A stretch of DNA of 64,000 bases from Arthrobacter pascens (lineage in GTDB: Bacteria; Actinomycetota; Actinomycetes; Actinomycetales; Micrococcaceae): the NCBI RefSeq assembly GCF_030815585.1, contig NZ_JAUSWY010000001.1:2728001-2792000 (forward strand). The letters run 5' to 3'. A program made the position numbers and the translations under genes. Shown in pieces: positions 23,204-35,348 of this stretch. Below the pieces are notes generated by a model, which had not been told where the DNA came from, searched no databases, and worked only from the letters and a program-made list of their open reading frames with translations. Numbering within the stretch: the stretch's first letter is position 1; each line of letters opens with the position of its first letter.

Positions 23204-23281
23204 TTAACGTTCCCCTATCGCGAAAGACAGACCGTCCATTCTACAACCATTTCGGTTAACGCGTCTGAAACTTCGGGCCTG

Positions 23282-23932
23282 CTAGTTCGCTGGTCGAAGT
23301 TTCCCCGCCTTGTACCGGGACACGGTGGGATCCGCCGTGATCCAAAAGCGCCACGAGTAGCGCTCCGACCCGCCGGCGCCGGAGACACCGACCCTGGGCC
23401 CGGAACTGATCTCGGCGACTGGCTCAGGGGGCAACACCAGGCTGAAAGGTGCCGCCAGGGCATCCCGGCCACTGTCCGCGGTGGTCAGTCCGAGCGCCTT
23501 GGCAAGCCTGGCCGGGCCGCTGGCCAGGTCCGCGGCGGATTTTGACGTGGGGCGCCGGTGCCGGGCCAACTGGCGCCCGGCGGTCACCTCTCCCGCCCGC
23601 AGCAGGACCGCGGACGCTACGCCGTCGGGTCCACAGACGATGTTGGCGCAATGGTGCAGCCCGTACGTGAAGTACACGTACAGATGCCCGGCCGGACCGA
23701 ACATGGGCGCATTCCTGGCAGTGGGCCCGCGGAACGTGTGCGATCCGGGATCCGGGTGCAGCGAGTCCTCCGGGCCAAGATAAGCCTCCACCTCCGTGAG
23801 CCTGACGGACACGGCACCGTCCCGGGAATCATGGGTCAGGACCGACCCCAGGAGCAGCAGGGCAACGTCGCGGGCGTCGCCGGACAGTACGTCCCGCAGC
23901 CGGGATTCCTCCGGCAGGGCGTTCGTGCTCAT
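23282..23932 (-). CDS. mpg: 3-methyladenine DNA glycosylase, AAG/Mpg family
   Basis: A 216-residue alkyladenine glycosylase that removes 3-methyladenine, hypoxanthine and related bases. It carries the characteristic strands VRLTEVEAYLGPEDS (catalytic Glu), HTFRGPTARNAPMFGPAGHLYVYFTYGLHHCANIV and ASAVLLRAGEV. Length is normal for bacterial AAG (about 200). A divergent alkylation-repair pair starts 116 bases away on the plus strand, so the locus is devoted to alkylation damage. mpg next to tyrS is also the mycobacterial order. No Ada-type operator could be recognised. Confidence 0.93.
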   Translation of the reverse strand: MSTNALPEESRLRDVLSGDARDVALLLLGSVLTHDSRDGAVSVRLTEVEAYLGPEDSLHPDPGSHTFRGPTARNAPMFGPAGHLYVYFTYGLHHCANIVCGPDGVASAVLLRAGEVTAGRQLARHRRPTSKSAADLASGPARLAKALGLTTADSGRDALAAPFSLVLPPEPVAEISSGPRVGVSGAGGSERYSWRFWITADPTVSRYKAGKLRPAN

Positions 23933-24048
23933 ACTCTGACTTTATCCAAGCCTCACTGACGCGCGGCCTGGACTGGAGCAGCTTCCAAGGAACGGCCATG
24001 TCCGATTTCCGCTAGCAGGCCCGGTTCCGGGCTGGCAGGATAGAGGAC

Positions 24049-25563
24049 ATGGACTTCTGGCAGCGCTACCGTGCGATCGACGCACGCGACACACGGTTCG
24101 ACGGGCAGTTCTACACCGCTGTCCGGACCACGGGCATCTACTGCCGCCCTTCCTGCCCGGCCAGGACGCCCAAGGCCTCCAATGTCACCTTTTACGAAAC
24201 CTCCGCCGCCGCGCACGACGCCGGCTACCGGGCCTGCAAGCGCTGCCTCCCCGAAGCGGTGCCCGGCACGCCGGCCTGGAACATCCGGCAGGACCTTGCG
24301 GGTAGGGCCATGCGCCTGATCAACGACGGGGTGATCAACCGGGACGGAGTGGAGGGACTTGCGGCAAGGCTGGGATATTCCTCCCGCCAGCTCAACCGGA
24401 TCCTCGGTCAGGAGCTGGGCGCCGGGCCGCTCTCCCTGGCCCGCGCCAGCCGCGCCCAGACTGCCCGCACATTGCTGGTGTCCACTTCCATGAAGCTTGC
24501 CGACATCGCGTTCGCATCCGGATTCAGCAGTGTCAGGCAGTTCAACGAAACCATGGTGGAAGTCTTCGCCATGACCCCTACTGCGCTGCGCGCCACAGCG
24601 AAGCACCACAAGCATGCAACCGCCGCTACGGCCTTGACCCTCAGCTTGCCGTACCGCGAGCCATTCGATCCGGGCGTTTTCTCGTTCCTGGCAGTCAGGG
24701 CCATTTCCGGAATAGAGGCCGGCACGCCCACCTCCTACGCACGCACCCTGCGGCTCCCCCACGGCGATGCCCGCTTCAGCGTTAATTACGACGCCGACGC
24801 GCCGGGACGGCCCCTGACCCTCACGGTCGGCGCGGTGGATCTCCGCGACCTGCCCGCGCTGCTCAGCCGGGTGCGGCGCCTCTTTGACCTCGACGCCGAT
24901 CCAGTGGCCATCGACAACGCCTTGGCCGCGGATGCCCGTTTGGCCCCCGCCGTGTCAGGGACGCCCGGCATCAGGATGCCGGGCGCCCTGGATCCGCAGG
25001 AACTGCTGATCAGGGCCATGATCGGCCAGCAGATCACTGTAGCGGCTGCCCGGACGGCTTTGACTCAGCTGTCGGCCGCCGGAAGCGCCAGCCTGCTGCC
25101 GGGCGACGGGCTGGACCGTTTGTTTCCCACCCCTGCCCAAATCGCCGAAACGGGGTATGCGCTGCTGCGTGGCCCCAGGCGGCGGATTGAGGCCCTCCGC
25201 GCCGTTGCGTCGGCCCTTGCGGGCGGCGAGCTCGATTTTGGCTACGGCGAGGATCTGCCGGGGCTGGGGGCAAAGCTGCTCCCGCTTGCCGGCGTGGGAC
25301 CTTGGACGGTGGGCTACGTGGCGATGCGAGTCCTCGGGGCCCCGGACGTTTTCCTCGCCAACGACGCCGCCGTGCGGAACGGAATCAGGAGGCTCGCCCT
25401 GCCTCCTGTGCCGTCTCCCAGCCCGGCCGCTGAGGTGCCCAGCCCGGATTTCCGCGGGGTCAGCCCCTGGCGGTCCTACGCCACCATGCACCTTTGGCGC
25501 GCAGCTGCCGCGCAGAGTGCCCCACGTTCTGAGAAATCAGTTCCAGAGAAAGCGATGCGATGA
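24049..25563 (+). CDS. alkA: Ada-type regulator fused to AlkA glycosylase
   Basis: A 504-residue fusion. Residues 1-75 form the Ada zinc domain with Cys32, Cys36, Cys63 and Cys66 (Cys32 is the methyl acceptor by homology). Residues about 85-185 form an AraC helix-turn-helix pair (GLAARLGYSSRQLNRIL, KLADIAFASGFSSVRQFN). From about 200 to 500 it is an AlkA-type HhH glycosylase with GVGPWTVGY and catalytic Asp439 in FLANDAA. Methylation of Cys32 probably turns it into an activator of its own operon, while the AlkA part removes 3-methyladenine. ogt follows with a 4-base overlap. This AdaA-AlkA type is known in actinobacteria. Confidence 0.93.
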   Translation: MDFWQRYRAIDARDTRFDGQFYTAVRTTGIYCRPSCPARTPKASNVTFYETSAAAHDAGYRACKRCLPEAVPGTPAWNIRQDLAGRAMRLINDGVINRDGVEGLAARLGYSSRQLNRILGQELGAGPLSLARASRAQTARTLLVSTSMKLADIAFASGFSSVRQFNETMVEVFAMTPTALRATAKHHKHATAATALTLSLPYREPFDPGVFSFLAVRAISGIEAGTPTSYARTLRLPHGDARFSVNYDADAPGRPLTLTVGAVDLRDLPALLSRVRRLFDLDADPVAIDNALAADARLAPAVSGTPGIRMPGALDPQELLIRAMIGQQITVAAARTALTQLSAAGSASLLPGDGLDRLFPTPAQIAETGYALLRGPRRRIEALRAVASALAGGELDFGYGEDLPGLGAKLLPLAGVGPWTVGYVAMRVLGAPDVFLANDAAVRNGIRRLALPPVPSPSPAAEVPSPDFRGVSPWRSYATMHLWRAAAAQSAPRSEKSVPEKAMR

Positions 25564-26054
25564 AAGCCCTGCTGTTAGTGATGTCCACCCCGGACGGCCC
25601 GTTCACCATTCTTGCCCAGGATGGTGAAGTCCTGGCATCCGGCTGGACCGCCGAGCCTGGCGAATTGACCGGTCAGATTCACCCAGGACTGCGTCCGGGC
25701 GAAGTTGAAGTGGTGACGGACCTTGGTCCCATTTCCCGGGCAGTGGAAGCGTTCTACTCAGGGGACCCCGTGCCCGCCATGAGTGTCCCTGTGAGGCAAA
25801 AGTCCGGGCCCTTCCGTGCCCATGCCTGGGACGTTCTGCGGACCGTCCAGCCCGGGTTTCCGGTGACCTACACCGAATACGCCGGGCTGTCCGGCAATCC
25901 GAAGGCGGTGCGCGCAGCCGCAAGCGCCTGCGCCTTCAATGCCGCGGCCCTGTTTGTCCCGTGCCATCGTGTCATCCGGACGGATGGCACCTTGGGTGGC
26001 TTCCGGTGGGGCCTGGCCATCAAGGAGAGCCTGCTGGCCCGCGAGGCCGCCTGA
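25560..26054 (+). CDS. ogt: methylated-DNA-protein cysteine methyltransferase
   Basis: A 164-residue O6-alkylguanine-DNA alkyltransferase, a suicide enzyme that moves the alkyl group to Cys135 in the PCHRV motif (134-138). The helix-turn-helix (YTEYAGLSGNPKAVRAAASA) and the Asn hinge are present. Its ATG overlaps the TGA of the ada-alkA gene (ATGA), so expression should follow Ada control. It supplies the Ogt activity that the upstream fusion lacks. Length is normal. Confidence 0.94.
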   Translation: MKALLLVMSTPDGPFTILAQDGEVLASGWTAEPGELTGQIHPGLRPGEVEVVTDLGPISRAVEAFYSGDPVPAMSVPVRQKSGPFRAHAWDVLRTVQPGFPVTYTEYAGLSGNPKAVRAAASACAFNAAALFVPCHRVIRTDGTLGGFRWGLAIKESLLAREAA

Positions 26055-26100
26055 GCCCCAACCATGCGGGCGTTATTGCGCCGTTGCTATTTCGCAGTCG

Positions 26101-26862
26101 CTAACTCACGGTCGGCACGCCGGAGGGCCACGGCAGCAGTTCCGGGAGGTCCACGCCGTCAGCCGCGGCCGAGGCCCGCAGGCTGCCGAGGGACGGTTCG
26201 CGGCCGGCAAGCCAGGCCGCAATGTCGGTGATCATGCCGCTGACCACCGTGGAGCGGCCGCCGCTGCCGATGCTCACCGGCGGGAGTCCGAGCGGCTGCA
26301 GGACGAGCCTGTCAGCGGGGGGAACCCTGGGGGACAAGAAGTCGAACAGGTGCTCACAGAACTGCCGGCTCCAGGTCTCGGGTCCCAGGCCAGTGCCCAG
26401 GTCCGAGGCATGGATCACGAGTTCCCGCCACAGTGCCAGGCCGCCGTCGAAGACCACTCCCCCACGGTAAGAGATGGGCGCCTGCCAGCCGGGGCCGACT
26501 GAACCGGGATATTCCAATGTGTCAAAGGCGGCCAGAGCCCGGTCAAGGGCTGCCTGCAGGTCCGCCTGATGCGTCGCGGCGTCGTGGCCCGCTGCCATGC
26601 CGATCGCCTTGTTGCGTCCCTCCTGGCCACCGTCGTACAGGTCGACGGTCTCGCCGCGGGCGGCATATTCCAGCTGCCTGGCCATGGCGTTCGAGATCCC
26701 TGTCAGGTGCGCCAGGACGTGGCCCCGGGTCCAGCCGGGCAGGGCTGACGGAGCCAGTACATCCTCATCGGCGAGTTTCGCGGCGGTGGAGGTCACGGCG
26801 GCCGCGGCCTTGTGCAGTTCGGCGAGCAGGGCGTCCGGTGCGGGAGCTGTCATGGCGCTCAT
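26101..26862 (-). CDS. mycothiol-dependent maleylpyruvate isomerase-like protein
   Basis: A 253-residue DinB/MDMPI-fold protein. The N-terminal four-helix bundle contains LPGWTRGHVLAHLTGISNAM (His in HVLAHLTG near 48-55) and a second His region HDAATHQADL, the metal-binding pattern of mycothiol-dependent maleylpyruvate isomerases. The C-terminal part resembles the SCP-like or MDMPI-C region. Mycothiol is made only by actinobacteria. ATG 26862 overlaps the pdxH stop (ATGA); an ATG three codons later at 26853 is also possible. No aromatic-ring degradation genes lie nearby, so the substrate is probably something else. Confidence 0.8.
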   Translation of the reverse strand: MSAMTAPAPDALLAELHKAAAAVTSTAAKLADEDVLAPSALPGWTRGHVLAHLTGISNAMARQLEYAARGETVDLYDGGQEGRNKAIGMAAGHDAATHQADLQAALDRALAAFDTLEYPGSVGPGWQAPISYRGGVVFDGGLALWRELVIHASDLGTGLGPETWSRQFCEHLFDFLSPRVPPADRLVLQPLGLPPVSIGSGGRSTVVSGMITDIAAWLAGREPSLGSLRASAAADGVDLPELLPWPSGVPTVS

Positions 26863-27413
26863 CCTAACCGAGGTTGCATCTTTGCTGGCATGCCGCCCGG
26901 GCCATAGAGGTGCCGAATGTGCTGCCGGTCGACGCGTGCCTGCCAGAACTCAATTTCTGCCGGCCTGACGGCGTAGAGCTGCCAGTCCGGATTGTGGCTG
27001 CCATCCGCTGCGGGCCGGGCCTGCCAGTCGGCGGCGGAGGCGTCCGCGGAGAGCTCAACCACGGCGCCGGCAACCCGGACCTGGCGGCCCTGCTCCGGCC
27101 AGTAGAAGTTCAGCGCGGCCCGCGGGTTCACGGCCAGTTCCCGGCCCTTCCGCGAGATGCGGGACGTCGCGAAGTGCCAGCCGTCGTCGTCGATATTCTT
27201 CAGGATCAACATCCTGGCGGAGGGCTGGCCATTTGTGTCCGCAGTGGCCAGGCTGCAGGCGTGCGCTTGCTGCACGCCGGCAGCAAGCGCCTCATCCAGC
27301 CACTGCTTGAACAGCTCCACCGGATCCGAAGGGGCACTGCCCGGGTCAAACCCGGGCAGGTCCGCAGGAAAGTCGGGCAGCGAACGCAGGTGCCGGCGGA
27401 AGGATTCGCTCAT
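26859..27413 (-). CDS. pdxH: pyridoxamine 5'-phosphate oxidase family protein
   Basis: A 184-residue FMN-binding split-barrel protein. ARMLILKNIDDDGWHFATSRISRKGRELA and ALNFYWPEQGRQVRVAGAV follow the PdxH FMN and substrate regions, and the C-terminal AEIEFWQARVDRQHIRHLY matches the PdxH dimerisation segment that ends the enzyme. It is about 30 residues shorter than E. coli PdxH (218), mostly at the N terminus, and the closing segment lacks the usual ERLAP residues. It probably oxidises pyridoxamine- or pyridoxine-phosphate to PLP, but a related FMN oxidase is possible. It is followed by the mycothiol-type gene with a 4-base overlap. Confidence 0.75.
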   Translation of the reverse strand: MSESFRRHLRSLPDFPADLPGFDPGSAPSDPVELFKQWLDEALAAGVQQAHACSLATADTNGQPSARMLILKNIDDDGWHFATSRISRKGRELAVNPRAALNFYWPEQGRQVRVAGAVVELSADASAADWQARPAADGSHNPDWQLYAVRPAEIEFWQARVDRQHIRHLYGPGGMPAKMQPRLG

Positions 27414-27452
27414 GGCGACATGCTAGCTGGAAGCGTTCCGCGGTTAACGCAC

Positions 27453-27554
27453 AACGCTCTCTCAGTTGTTGCATGAAAATCGGCAACGCTCTCTCACTTT
27501 CTCGAGGAAAGTGAGAGAGCGTTGGCCAAAATGATGCAAGAACTGAGAGAGCGT
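27453..27554. repeat. 32-bp phased inverted repeat array B
   Basis: Two forward units (ACGC starting at 27454 and 27486) face two inverted units (GCGT ending at 27522 and 27554). Both pairs are spaced 32 bases. The inner pair forms a perfect 18-bp inverted repeat (27484-27501 with 27507-27524) around TCGAG. The outer pair matches over 21 bases with one difference. The array lies between the stop of argH and the start of pdxH, 8 bases from the argH stop, in a gap of 148 bases. It could act as a transcription terminator for argH, as a protein-binding array, or both. Confidence 0.9.
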
Positions 27555-27561
27555 GCGGCTG

Positions 27562-30236
<2,675 letters not shown>

Positions 30237-30317
30237 GGAAATGCTCCTCTTTGTTGGGGTTTGCGTTGTTTAAAGAATTGATTACAGAAAGCCTGTCATA
30301 CCCGCGGCAGGTTCTTA

Positions 30318-30848
30318 CTAGCCGCCGGCTTCCTCTGCCAACTGCAGGAACCGGACCGCCAGATCCTGACCGCCCTGCGGATCGCGGGAGACCAGCAGCA
30401 CGGTGTCGTCCCCGGCGATGGTGCCCAGGATAGAGGGCATCACCGAGTGGTCGATGGCCAGCGCCAGGAAGTTGGCCGCTCCCGGCGGCGTCCGGAGCAC
30501 CGCGATGTTGGCCGAGGCTTCCGCCGTGACCAGGAGTTCGCTGCACAGCCGGGCGAGCCTCGCGTCCAGGATTTCCTGGCTCACACCGCTCTTGGCCGCA
30601 CGTTCGCCGCCTTCGCCGGGGACGGCGTAGACCAGCACGCCTTCCTTGCCGCGGACCCGGACGGCGCCGAGCTCCACAAGGTCCCGCGACAGTGTGGCCT
30701 GGGTGACCTGCACGCCGTCGTCCGCCAGCAAAGCGGCAAGCTCGGCTTGGGAGCGCACCGATTCGCCTGTCAGGATTGCGGTGATCCGCGCCTGGCGGGC
30801 CGTCTTCGTGGCCGGGCTGGACCCCGGCGAGGCTGGCGAAACGGACAC
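30318..30848 (-). CDS. argR: arginine repressor
   Basis: A 176-residue ArgR, the arginine-sensing repressor of the pathway. The N-terminal winged helix contains TARQARITAILTGESVRSQ and VTQATLSRDLVELGAVRV (the SR motif). The C-terminal hexamerisation and arginine-binding domain contains LALAIDHSVMPSILGTIAGDDTVLLVSRD. The start is GTG 30848, whose first base is the last base of the argF stop (TAGTG), so translation is coupled to argF. About 15 extra residues precede the DNA-binding domain. Its likely target is the argC promoter region at 36380-36420. Confidence 0.95.
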   Translation of the reverse strand: MSVSPASPGSSPATKTARQARITAILTGESVRSQAELAALLADDGVQVTQATLSRDLVELGAVRVRGKEGVLVYAVPGEGGERAAKSGVSQEILDARLARLCSELLVTAEASANIAVLRTPPGAANFLALAIDHSVMPSILGTIAGDDTVLLVSRDPQGGQDLAVRFLQLAEEAGG

Positions 30849-31888
30849 TAGCGGCTAAGTCCCTCAGCTGCCGCACGGACAGGTGCCAGTCCTTCCACCA
30901 CGGCGAGGCCGGAGCGGTGCATGAGCCAGGCCATGAGGGCCTTCTGGGCGTGCAGCCGGTTCTCGGCCTCGTCCCAGACGATCGACTGCGGGCCGTCGAT
31001 GACGCCGGCCGAGATCTCATAGCCCCGGTATGCGGGCAGGCAGTGAAGGACGACGGCGTCGTCCGCCGCGTGTGCCATGGCCTCCTCATCGACGGAGTAC
31101 TCCCGGAAAAGCTGCATCCTGGCCTCCTTCTCGGATTCCTGGCCCATGGAAACCCAGGTGTCGGTGGCCACGACGTCCGCGCCCTTGAGTGCCTCGGCAG
31201 CGTCGGTGGTGACCAGCACCGAGCCGCCGGTCAGCGCGGCGCGCTCCTCGGCGGCCGTTACGATCTCCGCGGCCGGGAGGTATCCTTCCGGGCCGGCGAC
31301 GCGGACGTGCATTCCGGCGGTCACGCCTGCCAGGAGGTACGAGTTGGCCATGTTGTTGGCGGCGTCGCCGAGGTAGCTCATGGTGAGGCCCTTGAGCTCG
31401 CCCTTGTGTTCCTTCACGGCCAAGAGATCGGCCAGCAGCTGGCACGGGTGGTAGTCGTCGCACAGGGCGTTGATGACCGGCACCTTGGAGTTCTCGGCCA
31501 TGGCCACCAGTCCGGAGTGCGCCCCGGTACGCCACACAATCGTGGAGACCATGCGCTCCAGGACCTTCGCCGTGTCCTCAACAGATTCTTTGTGGCCGAT
31601 CTGGGCCTCGCCGGGGTTGATGATGAGGGCATTGCCACCCATGTCCGCCACGCCCGCAGCAAACGAAACCCGGGTGCGGGTGGAGGTCTTGTCGAAGATC
31701 ACCGCTACGGTCTTGCGGCCGTTCCCGTCAGCGGCATACGGCTGGACGCTGTATGGTGCGGCCTTCATGCGGACGGCGAGCTCCAGGACCTCGGCCTGCT
31801 CTGCGGGGCTGAGGTCGGTGTCCTTGAGGAAGTGACGGGTTATGCTGGTTGACGGAACTGTGCCGGTTGAAGGAAGTGCAGGAGTCAC
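30848..31888 (-). CDS. argF: ornithine carbamoyltransferase
   Basis: A 346-residue anabolic enzyme making citrulline from ornithine and carbamoyl phosphate. The carbamoyl-phosphate loop is STRTR in DKTSTRTRVSF, the ornithine-side motif is HCLPAYRG, and DDYHPCQ, NMANS and DTWVSMGQ are all present. Slightly longer than usual at the N terminus (about 20 residues). ATG 31888 overlaps the argD stop by 4 bases and the stop is joined to argR. Anabolic rather than catabolic role is inferred from the cluster. Confidence 0.95.
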   Translation of the reverse strand: MTPALPSTGTVPSTSITRHFLKDTDLSPAEQAEVLELAVRMKAAPYSVQPYAADGNGRKTVAVIFDKTSTRTRVSFAAGVADMGGNALIINPGEAQIGHKESVEDTAKVLERMVSTIVWRTGAHSGLVAMAENSKVPVINALCDDYHPCQLLADLLAVKEHKGELKGLTMSYLGDAANNMANSYLLAGVTAGMHVRVAGPEGYLPAAEIVTAAEERAALTGGSVLVTTDAAEALKGADVVATDTWVSMGQESEKEARMQLFREYSVDEEAMAHAADDAVVLHCLPAYRGYEISAGVIDGPQSIVWDEAENRLHAQKALMAWLMHRSGLAVVEGLAPVRAAAEGLSR

Positions 31889-33186
31889 TGGGCGTCCTTA
31901 GCTGTCTGGAGGATGGCCGGGAAGGCGGCGAGGAACGTGTTGGCCTGGTCCGTGGTGAGGACCAAGGGCGGGGCGAGCCGGATGGTGCGCGGCCCGGGGC
32001 TGTTGACGATGAAACCGGCTTCGAGGCCCGCGGTCACCACGGACGGTGCGACGTCGGCGTCCAAGTCGAAGCCGATCAGCAGGCCCTCGCCCCGGACGTC
32101 CGTCACGCCCTCCATGGTGGCCAGGCCGGCGCGGAGATGTTCCCCCACCGCCGCAACATTGGCGAGCACGCGCTGGCTTTCGATGGCGTGCAGCGTGGCG
32201 AGGGCGGCCGCCGTCGCCACAGGGTTTCCGCCGAAGGTGGTGCCGTGCTGACCTGCTGCCAGCAGGGATGACGTCTGCTCGCCGAACGTGACCAGCGCGC
32301 CGATGGGGAAACCGCCACCGAGGCCCTTGGCCAGCGTGACGGCATCCGGAACGATCCCCGCGTCCTCGCTGGCAAGCCATTTGCCGGTACGGCCGATTCC
32401 GGTCTGGACTTCGTCCAGGATCAGTAAAGCCCCCGCCTTCGTGGTCGCCTCACGAGCGGCCCTGAGGTAGCCGGCAGGCAAGGGCCGGACCCCGGCTTCG
32501 CCCTGGATCGGCTCCAGGAACACCGCGGCCACGGTTTCGTCAATCGCGGCTTCGAGGGCTTCGACGTCGCCGAACGGGAGGTGGACAACGCCGCCCGGCA
32601 GCGGCTCGAACGGAGCGCGATAGGCTTCCTTGGCCGTCAGGGCGAGGGCGCCCATGGTGCGGCCGTGGAAGGCACCCTCGAGGGCGATGATTTTGGTGCG
32701 GGCCGCGGCGTCCGTGCCACCATTTTCGGGACCGGAGTTCCGGCGCGCGAGCTTGAAGGCGGCCTCAACGGCCTCGGTGCCGGAGTTGGTGAAAAACACC
32801 TTGGAACCAGCCGGCGCGTTGCTCAAGGCCAGCAGTTTTTCGGCGAGGGCGATCTGCGTGGGGCTGGTGAAGAAGTTGGAGACGTGCCCCAGCGTCGCCA
32901 GCTGGCTCGAAATCACCGAGGTCAGAAACGGGTGGGCGTGGCCGAGCGCGTTGACGGCAATGCCGCCGAGCAGGTCCAGGTATTCCTTGCCGTCGGCGTC
33001 CCAGACCAGGCAGCCGGCGCCTCGGACAAGCACCCGCTGGGGAGTGCCGAATACGCCCATCAGGGACGTGGAGTAGCGGGCGAGCCAGTCGGCTCCGCTG
33101 GCGTGGCCTTTGCCTTCGACCAGGTCTCCCACGGGTGTTTTCTCCAGGGTGCTGGCCGCGTGGCTGCCTGTGTGTGACTGGTTCAT
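31885..33186 (-). CDS. argD: acetylornithine aminotransferase
   Basis: A 433-residue class III PLP aminotransferase converting N-acetylglutamate semialdehyde to N-acetylornithine. [53 protein letters not shown] and the PLP lysine in [15 protein letters not shown] are present. ATG 33186 overlaps the argB stop (ATGA); the longer reading to 33321 would run inside argB. The first 35 residues are a variable leader. May also serve lysine synthesis as DapC, as known for other ArgD. Confidence 0.95.
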   Translation of the reverse strand: MNQSHTGSHAASTLEKTPVGDLVEGKGHASGADWLARYSTSLMGVFGTPQRVLVRGAGCLVWDADGKEYLDLLGGIAVNALGHAHPFLTSVISSQLATLGHVSNFFTSPTQIALAEKLLALSNAPAGSKVFFTNSGTEAVEAAFKLARRNSGPENGGTDAAARTKIIALEGAFHGRTMGALALTAKEAYRAPFEPLPGGVVHLPFGDVEALEAAIDETVAAVFLEPIQGEAGVRPLPAGYLRAAREATTKAGALLILDEVQTGIGRTGKWLASEDAGIVPDAVTLAKGLGGGFPIGALVTFGEQTSSLLAAGQHGTTFGGNPVATAAALATLHAIESQRVLANVAAVGEHLRAGLATMEGVTDVRGEGLLIGFDLDADVAPSVVTAGLEAGFIVNSPGPRTIRLAPPLVLTTDQANTFLAAFPAILQTAKDAQ

Positions 33187-34148
33187 GGGGCTACTTCCTC
33201 GTCGGGGACGACCTGCGTGCCGATGCCCGCCGTCGTAAATGTTTCCAGGAGCATGGAATGCGGCAGGCGGCCGTCCACGATGTGCGCCTGTTCCACACCT
33301 CCGTCGATGGCTTTGAGGCACGCCTCCATCTTGGGGATCATGCCTGATTCGAGCGACGGCAGCAGCCGGCGCAGTTCCGAAGCCGTCAGCGATGAAATGA
33401 GGGAGGACCGGTCCGGCCAGTTGGCGTACAGGCCCTCCACATCTGTGAGGATCACCAGCTTGGAGGCTCCCAGGGCTTCCGCCAGGGCAGCGGCAGCTGT
33501 ATCCGCGTTGACGTTAAGGACCTGCCCGGTGGTTTGCACGCGCTGTCCTCGCTCGTCGGCGGCATCGCCGCCGTCGTCCTCGATTTCCGGTGCCACAGTT
33601 GAGATGACCGGGATCCGGCCTGCCGCAAGGATGTCAAGGATGCCTTCCGGATTAACACCCACCACTTCGCCTACCAGGCCCAGGTCCACTTCCTCGCCGT
33701 CGATCACGGTGCCGGTCCGGACAGCACGCAGGAGTCCGCCGTCTTCGCCGGACATGCCCACGGCATAGGGTCCGTGGGAATTGATCAGCCCAACGAGCTC
33801 GCGCCCCACCTGTCCGGTGAGGACCATCCGGACCACGTCCATGGCTTCCGGCGTAGTGACCCGGAGGCCGCCCTTGAACTCGGACTCGATGCCCAGCCTG
33901 GCCAGCATGGAGTTGATCTGGGGCCCACCGCCGTGGACCACGACGGGATGGATCCCCACGTGGTGCAGGAAGACGACATCCTCAGCGAACGCACGGCGCA
34001 GCTCGTCGTTGACCATGGCGTTGCCGCCGTACTTGATCACCATGGTGGTGCCGGCGAAGCGCTGGATCCAGGGCAGCGCCTCGATCAGCGTGCCGGCCTT
34101 GCTTTGGGCGTCAGTCATGGACGTGGTCTCGCGGGTCTGGGTGTTCAT
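33183..34148 (-). CDS. argB: acetylglutamate kinase
   Basis: A 321-residue amino acid kinase phosphorylating N-acetylglutamate, typically the arginine-inhibited step. Motifs: [11 protein letters not shown] (phosphate-binding Lys), [53 protein letters not shown], and [10 protein letters not shown]. An insertion of about 10 polar residues follows APEIEDDG. An in-frame ATG ten codons on (MTDAQSKAG) is an alternative start; GGAG lies 12 bases before the chosen one. A 33-base gap separates it from argJ. Confidence 0.95.
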   Translation of the reverse strand: MNTQTRETTSMTDAQSKAGTLIEALPWIQRFAGTTMVIKYGGNAMVNDELRRAFAEDVVFLHHVGIHPVVVHGGGPQINSMLARLGIESEFKGGLRVTTPEAMDVVRMVLTGQVGRELVGLINSHGPYAVGMSGEDGGLLRAVRTGTVIDGEEVDLGLVGEVVGVNPEGILDILAAGRIPVISTVAPEIEDDGGDAADERGQRVQTTGQVLNVNADTAAAALAEALGASKLVILTDVEGLYANWPDRSSLISSLTASELRRLLPSLESGMIPKMEACLKAIDGGVEQAHIVDGRLPHSMLLETFTTAGIGTQVVPDEEVAP

Positions 34149-34181
34149 GGGCTGCAGTATCTCCAGGGGTGGCTGGTTGAT

Positions 34182-35348
34182 CTAGCTTGAGTACGCGCTG
34201 TTTTCGTGCACGTAATCGTGCGTCAGGTCGTTGGTCCAGATGGTGGCCTCCGCATCGCCTGCCTGGAGGTCGATCTCCACCAGGACCTCCCTCGGCTCCA
34301 GGTCCACGAGGTCGCGGTCATCGCCGATGCTGCCGTTGCGGCAGATCTGGATGCCGTTCATGGCCACGTTGAGCTGATCCGGCTCGAACACGGCGTCCGT
34401 CGTACCCACTGCGGACAGGACCCGGCCCCAGTTGGGGTCCTTGCCGAAGATGGCCGCCTTGAAGAGGTTGGACCGGGCCACGGAGCGGCTGACGGTTTCG
34501 GCATCCCGCTCGCTGGCCGCGTTGAACGTGCGGATGGCAATGTCGTGGCTGGCGCCTTCGGCGTCCCCGATCAGCTTGCGTGCCAGTTCGGCGCACACCT
34601 GCGTGAGGCCGGCACCGAACGCCTCTGCAGAAGGCACGGCACCGGATGACCCGGAAGCCAACAGCACCACGGTGTCGTTGGTGGACATGCAGCCGTCCGA
34701 ATCAGTCCTGTCAAAGGTGACGCGTGTGGCATCCCGCAGGACGAAGTCGAGCATTTCGGCTTCAACGTTGGCATCCGTGGTGAGCACCACCAGCATGGTG
34801 GCGAGGCCGGGGGCGAGCATGCCTGCGCCTTTGGCGATGCCGCCGATGGTGAACTCCTGGCCGTCGGCGTCAGTGCCGATGAACAGGGCTGCCTTGGGCA
34901 CCGAATCGGTGGTCATGATGGCTGCGGACGCTTCCGGGCCGCCGTCCGTGCTGAGGGCCGCGGCTGCCGCCTCGATGCCGGGAAGGATCTTGTCCATCGG
35001 CAGCTGCTCGCCGATCAGGCCGGTGGAGCAGACAAAGACGTCCGTGGCAGAAATGTCCAGTACGTCCGCCACTTTCTCGGCCGTGCTGTGGGTGTTCTGG
35101 AACCCTTCGGGGCCGGTGCACGCGTTGGCGCCGCCGGAGTTGAGGATGACGGCGTCCACGCGGCCGTCCGAGACCACCTGGCGGGACCAGTGGACGGGCG
35201 CAGCGGCCACGCGGTTACTGGTGAAGACGGCGGCCGCGGCTTTGGAGGGGCCGTCGTTGACCACCAGGGCGAGGTCCGGTTTGCCCGAGGCCTTCAGGCC
35301 GGCGGTGATCCCGGCGGCCCGGAATCCCAGGGGGGCGGTAATGGTCAC
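34182..35348 (-). CDS. argJ: glutamate N-acetyltransferase / amino-acid N-acetyltransferase
   Basis: A 388-residue ArgJ that recycles the acetyl group from acetylornithine to glutamate. It matures by self-cleavage before a Thr. The cleavage region [20 protein letters not shown] is present, with ATML supplying the nucleophile Thr of the beta chain. The active-site segments [11 protein letters not shown] and [11 protein letters not shown] occur near the N terminus. Start GTG 35348 overlaps the argC stop (GTGA). Whether it is mono- or bifunctional cannot be read from sequence, but clusters lacking argA, as here, usually have an ArgJ able to recycle. Confidence 0.95.
   Translation of the reverse strand: MTITAPLGFRAAGITAGLKASGKPDLALVVNDGPSKAAAAVFTSNRVAAAPVHWSRQVVSDGRVDAVILNSGGANACTGPEGFQNTHSTAEKVADVLDISATDVFVCSTGLIGEQLPMDKILPGIEAAAAALSTDGGPEASAAIMTTDSVPKAALFIGTDADGQEFTIGGIAKGAGMLAPGLATMLVVLTTDANVEAEMLDFVLRDATRVTFDRTDSDGCMSTNDTVVLLASGSSGAVPSAEAFGAGLTQVCAELARKLIGDAEGASHDIAIRTFNAASERDAETVSRSVARSNLFKAAIFGKDPNWGRVLSAVGTTDAVFEPDQLNVAMNGIQICRNGSIGDDRDLVDLEPREVLVEIDLQAGDAEATIWTNDLTHDYVHENSAYSS

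Noticed and set aside
23204..23281. Rifamycin-associated element before the HelD/HelR gene
   Set aside because: The inverted GGGGCTTGC...GCAAGGCCC pattern is absent.
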